Source: Trichaptum fuscoviolaceum
Lineage: Eukaryota; Basidiomycota; Agaricomycetes; Hymenochaetales; Trichaptaceae
Assembly (NCBI GenBank): GCA_910574455.1
Contig: CAJSYZ010000005.1
Span: forward strand, 1,736,001 to 1,800,000
Length of the DNA stretch: 64,000 nt
Direction of reading: 5' to 3'
Shown here: piece by piece, positions 47,540 to 57,088 of the stretch
How positions within the stretch are numbered: position 1 is the stretch's first letter
Layout of the letters: each line of letters begins with the position of its first letter
The notes under the pieces: generated by a model
Database searches by the model: none
Told to the model about the DNA's origin: nothing
What the model saw: the letters and a program-made list of their open reading frames with translations, nothing else
Program-made: the position numbers and the translations under genes

Positions 47540-49439
47540 TCACTGTGCCTGAAGAGTTCTTTGAACTCTTTCCATAAAATCCTTACGCCATGGCAGAATC
47601 AATCCACATTTGATGCAAGAAATGTCCGGAAGGGTGCCATAAGGACGACTGGTTCCAGAACCCCATATGTACGTGCGCCAGCCATCGACACTGAAGAGGT
47701 TGATGTGAGCGTGACTCCCAACATCACTACCAGCAAGATGCTTCTCCAACGCATGGACGAAAGATTTACGGGACATAAAAATCTCATAGAGAGTCTCCGT
47801 CACAAGATGCGTGGCGAGGCTCGGTTGAAACTTTTCCGCAACAAAAGACATGATATTCTTCACAATACCGCTGGAATTGAAGGAAGGTTAGAGGTAAGAA
47901 TATAACTCAGATAGTTAGGCCCTCACCGTGCAGTCAGATCGTGTATGTTTGACATCTGGTGGGGACTCTTAACATAAGACCCACAACAGTTTAACACCAA
48001 CGTGGTCTCACGCTCGAACAGAAAGTTCTCAAGGTCGTGTAAAATCAGCCAATTGAAGAACTGAAAAACGTTAGGAAGGGCCATTCACGAATGGGATCAT
48101 GCTGCTTACTTCATCAAAGTCAGTGGCACCATGGACGGTGTGGTAAATCAGCCCTTCCGGGTTTGTGTGAGAGTTGATGAAGACGAGAACCCTCTTGAAG
48201 CGACGGTAACTGATGTCGGAATCGACTTCCGACAGCACCTTTTCCCGTTTTTCCTCCAGATCGGTGTTTTCATTGTCAAAAGTAATATGCACATAGCGCA
48301 GCTATCAATCAAAATAAAGACGAGTCGGTTGCAACACAAACGGAAAAACTCACATCTTCTGATTTCTGTTGATACGAAGACTTCAATATGTGATAGAAGA
48401 TTCTGCCCATTTCGAGATGCTCCACAGAAGATAGTGAGAGATTAATGATGAGTAAAGGAGAAGTGTTCACTCCTGATCTGTAATCACGAACGGAGCAGGG
48501 ACGGCGAATTTCCCACTACGGAAATTGATCAACAAGACATCTTTATACTGAATTTGCAGAACCCACTGGATATTTGCATGGCGCGTTACCGGGCGTATAC
48601 ACCGTGTTCACATGTTTGTTCCAGCACGAGGGACAGCTGAAGTTCTGCTTTTTCGTCTCCTCGACCATAACACAGTCGGAACACATGGCGAGTGGGCAAC
48701 TGTTTTTGGTACAGGGATAGAGTTCACCGCCATCGTGACACCAGCAGCAATGCTACAGACAGGAGGTTAATAAGTGCTTGGAATATGTCAACCAATACTC
48801 ACATCATCTGTCTTCGTTAATAAAAGAAAAGTAGAATTGACATAAGCCGAAACGTCTTGTACCCTGTGAAACATTCGCTCACCTGTCCGCTATCCATACC
48901 GAAGTCAATCTCCATAGCTGCCGGATCCAGCGTGCTTTGCCTCTCCATATTGAGTTCGGGCTTGGGAGGTAGTGGATGGAATGGTGCGGAGTTTTGCGCC
49001 ACATGGCCGCCATCGCTTCCAGTGGATATTTCTTCAAGAGACAATCAGATGAGAGGACGAAGATAAGAGTTATATGATACACACACCTATGTCATCGGAA
49101 GGCGTAATCAGCATTGCAGGCGCCTTTCCTCCAGTAATCACTGTAAGCACAGAAGGTAAATGGGACGAAAATAAGCCGACACAAAATACGGTAGCTCACA
49201 TGACCTTCGTGGTACATGTCCAGTAATCACTGTAAGCACAGAGGGTAAGTGGGACAAAAATATGCCGACACAAGATACGATAGCTTACATGGCCTTCGTG
49301 GTGCATCCCCACCCACTGACGATCGTGTTCCTCCACCCCTCTTAGCCCCATTGCCACCTCCACGACCTCCGCGACCCCGTCCACCACTTCTTGCGGGGGC
49401 CATTGGAAGAGAAGCTAAGGGAAAGGGCAAGAACGACAT
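47540..49439 (-). CDS. PHD/RING-like finger protein with a CHAT/caspase-like domain
   Basis: A multi-exon gene whose exons all join in frame. The N-terminus is Gly/Arg-rich (RSGGRGRGGRGGGNGAKRGG), like RGG motifs that bind nucleic acid. A doubled LITG segment follows, made by a local 89-bp duplication. Next is a Cys8 finger: CCWCHDGGELYPC, CPLAMCSDC and FSCPSCW, resembling PHD/ADD fingers. The C-terminal alpha/beta region shows VLVFINSHTNPEGLIYHT and, about 50 residues later, TTLVLNCCGSYVKS. The strand-His and strand-Cys spacing resembles the His-Cys dyad of CHAT/caspase-fold proteases. A further CIKCGLILPWR ends the protein near 47540. The start is ATG 49439 or 49403 (MAPARSGG). The finger is fairly clear; the protease reading is inference. 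Confidence 0.68.
49131..49308 (-). repeat. 89-bp tandem duplication carrying a whole intron
   Basis: Two copies (49131-49219 and 49220-49308), about 90% alike by eye. Each holds a few codons and a complete GT-AG intron, so the gene gained a second copy of both. One intron uses GTAAGC and the other GTGAGC. Both end in TGCTTACAG. Confidence 0.85.
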
Positions 49440-49920
49440 GGACGTCAGTACTGGTCATCCTTGCGCCAAGCTCTTCGAGCTAGGCTCCGGATCCAGGTGT
49501 CCATGAAGATGAAGAAGGAAAGGATACAGACTTCTGCTGTATGACAATAATAGTGAGAGATGGCAATAACAAGTAATAGATCGAGATAGCGGAAGCAAAT
49601 TTGCTGTCCGATGTGAAGACACGGAAGCAAAAGTTAAGTTGAACTGTAGGCGAAAATTGCCACGCCGTTGCATGAATTATGTAAGCACGGCGTTCGAGAT
49701 TTTTGCCTAAGTTCCGTTTTTCACTCAAGCTTTCCTTCATCACCACCTCGCCACTAGCATGCACTGCGCGAAGCGCAATGTACAGCCTTCAATGTCTCTT
49801 CATCATTTGTTCCTCGCGTTGGGCATTTCCTTATCACCTTCTTCTTTTCCTTATGAACTCAACTGACACTGTGCGAAGCGCAATGTCCCGTGTTGAGTCT
49901 CATGTTTATCTCGTGCTCTT

Positions 49921-50320
49921 CCCCTTCCTCTGGCTGCGGCCACCCGAACATGTCTGCGGAACGTGTTCTTCCCCTTCCTCTGGCTGCGGCCACCCGAACA
50001 TGTCTGCGGAACGTGTTCTTCCCCTTCCTCTGGCTGCGGCCACCCGAACATGTCTGCGGAACGTGTTCTTCCCCTTCCTCTGGCTGCGGCCACCCGAACA
50101 TGTCTGCGGAACGTGTTCTTCCCCTTCCTCTGGCTGCGGCCACCGAACATGTCTGCGGAACGTGTTCTTCCCCTTCCTCTGGCTGCGGCCTCCCGGACGC
50201 CTCTGCGGAATGCGTCTTTCCCCTCAACATGGCTGCGGCCACCCGGACGCCTCTGCGGAAGGCGTCTTTTCCCTCAACATGGCTGCGGCCACCTCGGACA
50301 CATCTGCGGACAGTGTTCAT
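49921..50320 (+). repeat. 50-bp minisatellite, about eight units
   Basis: Units start at 49921, 49971, 50021 and 50071 and appear identical. The fifth lacks one base, and units 6-8 (to about 50320) diverge. The unit carries CTGGCTGCGGCCACCCGAAC. Because 50 is not a multiple of three, all three frames stay open through the array, so long frames here are not evidence of a gene. Confidence 0.9.
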
Positions 50321-51624
50321 TCCTTGCCTCAGGACTCATCCCCTTTTCTTAAGGTTGAGGCCTCGCAAGTGCGTATGTGGAATGCCCTGTCCACTTCAAG
50401 GGTCTGCTACCACCTTAATGGAACAAGCAGACTACACCCACATCTCCGTCCCCACTGGCCGCGACCACCTTATGGGCCTCTATGGTAAGTGCCATCTTCA
50501 CTCCGACGAACGTACCAGGCTCAGTTCTTATACCAGGACACCATGGGAGTTCGTGACGGGTGAAGGGAGGGACCTTGTGACTGTTTGGATGAAGGAAGTC
50601 TATTCGTGAGTGAATACACGGCTTACAAGTGCGCGGCGAACTCATTAGAAGCTATCACCCCTATCAGCTTTCATTAGATACGCTGCTGTGATTCAGTTAC
50701 TCGGACCATCTAATGCTCCGATGCAAGATAGGCAGCTATTCCAACACACGTTGTGATGCAATATCAAGGGTGGCTCTAATTCAAGTGCTCCGTTTCCAAA
50801 AGGGTAAGTGATCCAACACACATCATGATGTATGTCCGTCAATGATAACCCGTTATAAAGCCGCAATCATGCTACATCTTTGAGTGTGGCAACTATAGGT
50901 CAGATGAAGCTAAGTAGCTCATGTTTATAATTCTTATCATGATACGACGTTGATGTTACTATTTCATAACAGTTCAGTGATTGTAAAATGATGTTTTATA
51001 AGAGGAATGTAGGACAGACCTGTCGCCTTTATGACCATGTGTAATATTATGCTATTTAATGCACTTAGTTCCAACTGTGATGTGTCGACCTCCTCTTTTC
51101 ATCGCCATAGGAACAGTGATATTTAGCAGAGCGAACCAATGATCCTTTTATGGCCCTTGTGGAACATGAGTATAAATATTGCAGTGGTTACCTATGCCCT
51201 AGCATGATTTTCGGCAGAGTTTTAACAAACAAACACAAAACCCGTCGTCCATCTTCTCGCTTTGGGCAAATTTTGTGCATGCGCAACAAATGCCTTCAAC
51301 TTTCTTTCCATTCCAGTGGCACAAATGTCTGCGTAGGATTGCCTGACAATGCTGTTCCGTGTAACTACTCTTACCCTCAATGCTCTCGCCATTCGGGAAA
51401 AGCGGGTTAGAAGGGCTCAGAAAGTCCACTTTTCGCCGCCTCGTTTGAAATCACCACCCTGGAGCTTGATCGCGGACCCAAGCTTTCCGGGGCAATGGTC
51501 ATGAATGACTGCTGTGTTTTTGGATCTTGGCCTGGAACTATTTAAGCTGTCGCAAGATCTGTTACACCTCTTCGTCAAGGACCAGTGCCTCCCTCAGCTT
51601 CTTCCCGCACTATCGTCTGACAGC
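50321..51624. other. Right interior of the element without a clear gene
   Basis: No supportable gene. A protein-like stretch at 50421-50609 (HISVPTGRDHLMGLYG, then SSYTRTPWEFVTGEGRDLVT, split by a possible intron) may be a decayed or captured fragment. The rest is AT-rich. Confidence 0.4.
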
Positions 51625-51969
51625 ATGTCTTCTTTCGAGACCTTTAAACAGCAGTTTCATGGGGATATCATCACCTCTGAGCACCCTGAATACGAGCAAG
51701 CCATATCACAGTGGTCAGCCTGCTCGGTCAAGAGGGCAAGGATCGTTGCCTTCCAGAATGACGAAGACATTGCGACCGCTATCAAGTAAGCCTCTTCCGA
51801 AAATATCCCTCTTGCCGTTCGTGGTAGTGGTCATAGTGCTTCTGGTGCATCATCAGTCGAAGCTGGTGTTGTCATTGACCTATCGCGATACCTAAATGGC
51901 GTACGCATTGATGCTGACAAGAAGCTTGCATACGCCGGCGGAGGAGCATTATGGGCGACTGTCGAAAAG
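51625..51969 (+). pseudogene. Captured N-terminal fragment of an FAD-linked (BBE-like) oxidase
   Basis: Reads MSSFETFKQQFHGDIITS at the start, then, after an in-frame TAA (51787-51789), ASSENIPLAVRGSGHSASG, GVVIDLSRYLNGVRIDADKK and AYAGGGALWATVEK. This is the FAD-binding-4 (PCMH) N-terminal region of berberine-bridge-like oxidases, where R-G-x-G-H holds the flavin. The TAA replaces what is normally Tyr in AIKYA. The family sequence stops after about 115 residues, with no substrate domain. A fragment caught by the element is the simplest reading. Confidence 0.75.
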
Positions 51970-52340
51970 GTTGTTCTCTGAGATACCATACATAGTATGT
52001 ATTAATGCGTTGGAGTAGATTTGTGTTAATTCCTTGTGCAAGCAGAAGACTCAATGTCACTTCTTACAGAAATGCTCAGTGCCAAAGTACTCGACTTAGG
52101 ATGTGTCCCTATAAACGTTGCAGTCGATCATATGAGTAAGTGATTGTACATGTCTTGGTTGAATGCAGATACCATTGTTTGTATCATTTCAGACAGAGAG
52201 AATAAGGCTGCATGAAGTCGCAGCAAGTCTGCCTCGCAATAATTACAGTATACGTGGTCAACAACTCTTCATCCACGCGCAATTGAAATTTTCTCCAAAC
52301 GCCGTTTTGCGTATCCGTTACAATATTCTACTTTCAGAGA

Positions 52341-53434
52341 GCTTTCGAATCGTGGTAGTTTCGTAGAAAACGGATCAGTGGTTGAGGAGATATAGCATAT
52401 TCTGTCCTAGTTGTTCTGTCAAGGTTGACTTCGAATTCTTGCAGGTTGACTTGCATTACTTGCCTCGGTTGGTTCCGAATACTTTCAGGGTGACTTCGAA
52501 TTCTTGCAGGTTGACTTGCATTACTTGCCTCGGTTGGTTCCGAATACTTTCAGGGTGACTTCGCATACTTGCAGGTTGACTTGCATTACTTGCCTGGGCT
52601 GGTTCCGAATACTTTCTGGGTGACTTGCAATTCTTGCAGGCTGACTTGGTTTACTTTACAAGGCTGACTTCGAATACTTTTGGGTTGACTTATATTTCTT
52701 GTAGGCGGACTACTATTACTTAGACAGGTTGATAACAAATACTTTCTGGGTGTGTTGAAATACTCAAAGGTTGACTTACATTACTTTTGGGCTGACCAGT
52801 ATTTCTGAAGGGGTAGTTTGCATTACTCGTCAAGGTTGACTTCAAATACTTTCAGGCTGACTTACATATCTTGAATGCTGACTTGCAATATATGTTTCGG
52901 CTGGTTTCAAATTCTTTTAGGCTGTTTTAGAATTCTTTCAGGCTGACTTATATTTATTGCAGGTGGCCTTGCAATACTCAGACGGGTTGATATTGAATAC
53001 TTTCTGGGTGACTTGTATTTTTGACAGGCTGATTTGTGATACTCTGTTGGGCTGGCTCCCATTACTTACAGGATGAGTTACATTACTACTTGGATCGGTT
53101 GGATTCAAATACTTTTAGTTTGATTTGCTTTACTTTGGCGGGTTGATATGGAAAACTTCGAAATGTTGACTTCCATTTTGAAAACGGCTGACCTCTATTT
53201 TTAAACTGGCTGATATCTAATTCGAAAATGGTTGACTTCTATTTTGAAAAAGGTTGACGCATATTTAAAAAGAGGTTGACTTGGAATACTATTTTGGGTT
53301 GATATCAATTACTTCCTACTAAACAAGAAGGTTGACTTCGATTACTTCCTTGGGTTGACTTCGATTACTTTAAAAGGTTGACCTCAATCCCGAACGGGTG
53401 ACCTCAATATGTTCAGGGCAGACTCCTATTTTCG
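52341..53434 (-). repeat. Right inverted arm: array of ~30-bp subterminal repeats
   Basis: Mirror image of the left arm: on the plus strand the core reads AGGTTGACTT, recurring about every 30 bp, with diverged copies. A ~60-bp higher-order repeat occurs near 52430-52560. The inner ~80 bp (52341-52420) matches the inverted inner end of the left arm (32133-32209). The outer terminus is TCAGGGCAGACTCCTATTTT followed by CG at 53434. Confidence 0.85.
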
Positions 53435-53443
53435 AGAAAAGTT
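53435..53443 (+). repeat. 9-bp target-site duplication, right copy
   Basis: AGAAAAGTT, identical to 31297-31305. Removing the element and one copy restores a 65-nt intron in the GH28 gene. Confidence 0.85.
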
Positions 53444-53483
53444 AGTGTTGTATTGTTGCCGTCGCAAGAAAATGAGGATTTAC

Positions 53484-54389
53484 GAGGTCAGTGGTCGATG
53501 CATCGAAGCCATCCGTGTTGTGCCCCGCGGCAATGGAGCCACTGGCTGAATTGGTTTGGTCACCCTGAGCTAACAACAGGAAAGAAAATGGTCAGATTGA
53601 CTGATCCCGCTCTTTTTCTTCACACTTACAATTATCGATGTTAACGTTCGAGATGACAAGAGCAGCGGGGTTCGAGACGCTAAATGTCTGTGCTGGGGAG
53701 TTTACAACTTTCACATTGTCGAATGTGCCCGAGATTTTAATCCTGATAGGCATTGGGGTTAGTGGTAAGTAACTCAAAAAAGAGGGGATGATGTTAACAA
53801 ACTTCATCATTGGATGAGGCTTAGTGACGCCGCCGTTGGTACCTAAACCGTCCTGCAAGAGAGCTTCTATTAAATTCGGATGAGAGTTCCGAATAATAAA
53901 GAACTAGTACCCAGTAGAACGGTCCTCCACCGTCAAACTTGTGACCATTTCCTTTGACTGTAGGAGGGAGTCCATCAAATCAATAAGGTCATACAGTCAG
54001 GAGCTCTGAGATCGACGAACAGGTAATGTCAGTGCCACCTAGAGATAAATCGAATGTTAAGATGATGGCTTTATTGATTAAAGCTGAAATAAACTGACTG
54101 ATGGTGAAGAGAGGCCCGGCCCAGCTTTCGTTTCCAAAGTAGATATCACCGTCTTCGTCCTTTTAGCACTATTCACTGCAGTTAAGAATGCATGGAACTC
54201 ACTAAGGTTCACGGTCGTTCCCGAGGCAAGAGAAAGGGTGAAACCTTCGCCAGCCGGCACCGTGAATCCGTTAATGTTGACAGTCGTGCAGGACGATGCA
54301 GCAGAAACATCGCTAAGGGAGTTAATGGTCGCAGTGCAAGCAGCCTTTGCGCCACTTGCAAGAAGGGCAGAAAGTAGAAGAGATAACAT
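53484..54389 (-). CDS. GH28 endopolygalacturonase, 5' exons (gene split by the 22 kb element)
   Basis: Starts at ATG 54389 with a signal peptide (MLSLLLSALLASGAKA) and mature sequence [18 protein letters not shown]. Exons follow with GGGPFYW, DGLGTNGGVTKPHPMMK, TFSVSNPAALVISNVNID and the catalytic-region [10 protein letters not shown], up to TTDL at the donor gtaaat (rc of 53478-53483). The 3' exons continue at 31280. Every exon lines up with the intact paralogue at 55438-57015, and I see no stop or frameshift. Confidence 0.85.
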
Positions 54390-54450
54390 CCTGAGTTAAG
54401 GAACGTAGATCCACAGCTTGAGATTGAGGTAGCAGATGGAAGCCAAGCAT

Positions 54451-54457
54451 TTTATAT
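54451..54457 (-). promoter_or_regulatory. TATA box of the split GH28 gene
   Basis: ATATAAA on the minus strand, about 65 bp before ATG 54389. Confidence 0.5.
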
Positions 54458-55437
54458 GGCTTCGAGCTTCGTGGCTATACGTTCGTAGTGGATACAACAA
54501 ATTAGCTTCCGGGCCGCCTCAGTAGTTGTTTGTCTCTTTGACGAAGAGCACGAGATGCAAAATCGAGTAGAATAGATGTCGAGTATTTTTCCGCTGGTTG
54601 GTATTGTGTATTGCATATGATTCCAGAAAAGTCGAAGATCGTCGCCAAGACAAAGTCGGCAACCGCCGTCACGGTCTTCTTCACTTAAGTGAGAGTCAGT
54701 GGGGAATAGACGGTTCGTTTAATCGTCTGTAAATACAGTATGAGTGTTTAGATCAAGACAGCGACCTCAATTACAGTGCTCACAACTTCGGTGGTCTCTG
54801 CTATCCCCATTCCATACCATCGCTGAAGTTGTTCATGCATTACTAGTAGCGGGACCTGATTTTTTGCAAATAGGCGAAAACTGAAGAGACCCTTCTAGTC
54901 TGTGATGAGAGTACCGGCGGTCCGCATAATGATTGCCAGCGCAACCTGATTTGAACCGAATCTTTGCAGAGGGTACATAAGCATTGATGACTCTTCAAGT
55001 TGGAATTTACATATTGTATGCCACGGCGGTATTCACGCACTCGCGGGCCGCTTGCTCGAGTGCGATTCCGAGCCTGTTTCGATAGCCAATACATGCTTTC
55101 CTTAGTACATAGCACCTACATACACAGTGCTCCTTTCAGAGAGAATCTGCCACACTGGGGTCAATACTTGATGTACGGCGGGAGTGGCGGTCCGTGACAG
55201 ATTTGAAGAGGGTGCACTAATCTCCATAGATTAGCCTTTTTCATGGGATTTCAAGCTAACCTTTGCGTTCAATGATGGGAATGTACCACATGGGACGTTG
55301 TTTTAATTATCCAGTAAGAGTTGATGATCGAGGGAAGGAATGCCATTCAAATATCGAGAAACAACCACGTATTTAGATCCATCGTCGTCAAACAAAGATC
55401 ATTGCGAAGACAGGAGAGCCCAGGCGTAGCAAGTGCA
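54458..55437. other. Intergenic region between the two GH28 paralogues
   Basis: About 1 kb with no supportable gene. It holds the upstream region of the split copy and the 3' UTR of the intact copy. Open frames here are under 95 codons and unrecognised. Confidence 0.5.
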
Positions 55438-57015
55438 TTACTGGCTGAACCCGGTAATACCGGCGAAATTGGTGATCGGGCCAGCCTTGCCACCCGACAC
55501 CTTCAGGGCGCTCCAATCCCATGTACCCGTGCAAGCGCCCGACCCACAGTTAACAGCGACACGGTCAGCACCACTGTTGACGGTTAAAGAGGTAGTCGAA
55601 CCGGTGAAACTGACACCAGAGAGCTTCACACCCGTGCCGGGAGTACCGAGAGTGTCAGGGTAGCTCTGGTCAATCAAGATACCGAACTGGCGGAGACCAG
55701 TACCAGTGTTCCCCTATGAGATTCGTTAGAAATATGTTACAGGGTCACAGAGGAAAAGACATACGGAGTAAGTAATGTTCGAGACCGATGAGCCGGTCGC
55801 GTCGGAATCCATCTTGATACGAAGCGCTTGGTCACTGAATGAAGGGCGTTGGTATGTGACCGGCATAATTTTCAATCGTGGCTACTCACTTGTTGATAAT
55901 ATTGTTGTTCGATATGACAATTCCTGAAACAGTGACGTCCGAGGAGATAGAGCCGATGGAGATACCATGTCCGCCGTTGCATGTGTTTCCGGTAAAGACA
56001 ATGTTGGATCCCTTGTTGATAGCGAGACAGTCATCCTGGTTCCTGATCGAACTGTTTTGAATTGTCTATGGGGTAAATGGGCTTTAGAATTATGAATTAT
56101 TTGTGTTTGTAATCCGCTTACAAGGTCAGTGGTAGAAGCATCGAAGCCGTCAGTGTTGTGTCCAGCAGCAATTCCATTGCTCTTGGAGTTAGGGAGATCA
56201 CCCTGAGCTGTTAATCATAGTTGAGTTGGAGCAAAGTACGAAATTCTTTTAGACTTCTATATGCGTACAGTTGTCGATAGTCATTCCGGATATGACAAGG
56301 GGACCGGGGTTGGAGACACTGAAAGTCTGAGCAGGAGAGTTGACAACTTTAACATTCTCGAATGTGCCAGAAATTTTTATCCTAGATTATCGGTTTTAGC
56401 AACTCTCCAAGGCATTTATGTAACGCGCCATATGTACGTACTTCATCATGGGGCGTGGCTTTGTTGTACCTCCGTTTGACCCCAGGCCGTCCTACAGAAC
56501 GATAGTGATAAAGATATGGACAATACGTGAATGCCAAACTTCCTTACCCAGTAGAAGGGACCTCCACCATCGAATTTGTGGCCATTTCCATTGACTAAAC
56601 ACGATGAGCAAGCAAATAAAAGAATGGGATTGTCAGGCTACCCACAGACAATGTTGTCGCCACCTGATATAGTTGATTAATCCGCACATGTAAGAAATAA
56701 TAAAGGGTACTCGCTGATAGTGAAGAGCGGTCCTGCCCAACTCTTGTTACCGAAGAGAATATCGCCGTCTACGTGCACCGTGTTAGCAAATTCCCATCGA
56801 GTTCAGCGGGAGTACGCACTCAAGTTCACGGTTGTTCCAGTGGCTAGCGACAAGGTAAACCCTTCGCCTGCTGGGACGGTGAAGCCGTTGATGTTGACCG
56901 TTGTACAGGAGGCAGCAGCAGAAACATCACTGAGGGAGTTGATTGTCGCGGTGCAGGCTGTGGCGGCAGATAATGCACCAGGAAGGAGAGAAAGAGCAGC
57001 GAGGAGGACGAACAT
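55438..57015 (-). CDS. GH28 endopolygalacturonase, intact paralogue
   Basis: Secreted enzyme that cleaves alpha-1,4-galacturonan in pectin. It starts at ATG 57015 with a signal peptide ([17 protein letters not shown]), then [19 protein letters not shown]. About nine short introns occur at the same places as in the split copy. The GH28 motifs [27 protein letters not shown] and ALRIKMDSD are present. It ends ITGFSQ at 55438-55440. The tandem arrangement with the split copy shows a local duplication that predates the transposon insertion. The intron matching the insertion site is 56 nt here. Confidence 0.92.
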
Positions 57016-57080
57016 TCTGACGAGAGCTTAGACCTGGTGTATGTCTTGGGAGACATCAGTACGTGGAGATTGACGAGCAT

Positions 57081-57088
57081 TATATATC
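57081..57088 (-). promoter_or_regulatory. TATA box of the intact GH28 gene
   Basis: ATATATAA on the minus strand, about 66-73 bp before ATG 57015. The position matches that in the split paralogue. Confidence 0.55.

Larger units (their letters stand above)
31306..53434. mobile_element. 22.1 kb MULE-like giant DNA transposon
   Basis: Bounded by a perfect 9-bp target duplication and inverted ends: GCAAAATGGGAGTCTGCCCT at left and the reverse complement CGAAAATAGGAGTCTGCCCT at right (17 of 20 alike). The ends continue into ~1 kb arms of short diverged repeats in inverted orientation. Inside are a MULE-type DDE transposase, a SWIM/double-Ulp1 protein, two large accessory genes on the same strand, two small genes on the other strand, and fragments of host genes. 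It interrupts an intron of a GH28 gene; the intact neighbouring paralogue at 55438-57015 is the empty-site control. Nearly all its genes are open, so it may be autonomous and young. Confidence 0.88.

Noticed and set aside
49703..50609. Protein-coding genes of 240-260 codons through the minisatellite
   Set aside because: The 50-bp unit shifts frame each repeat, so all frames are open by composition; the protein reads as the same repeat in three phases.
31306..53434. KDZ (Kyakuja-Dileera-Zisupton) transposon
   Set aside because: Large size and Ulp1 domains suggested it, but the transposase shows the MULE order of Asp, Asp, CxxH and N-N-x-x-E with a SWIM finger nearby, and the target duplication is 9 bp.
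30640..54389. GH28 gene destroyed by the insertion (pseudogene)
   Set aside because: All exons stay open and splice sites on both sides of the element remain; the insertion is within an intron. Expression may still be lost, but the coding sequence is not broken.
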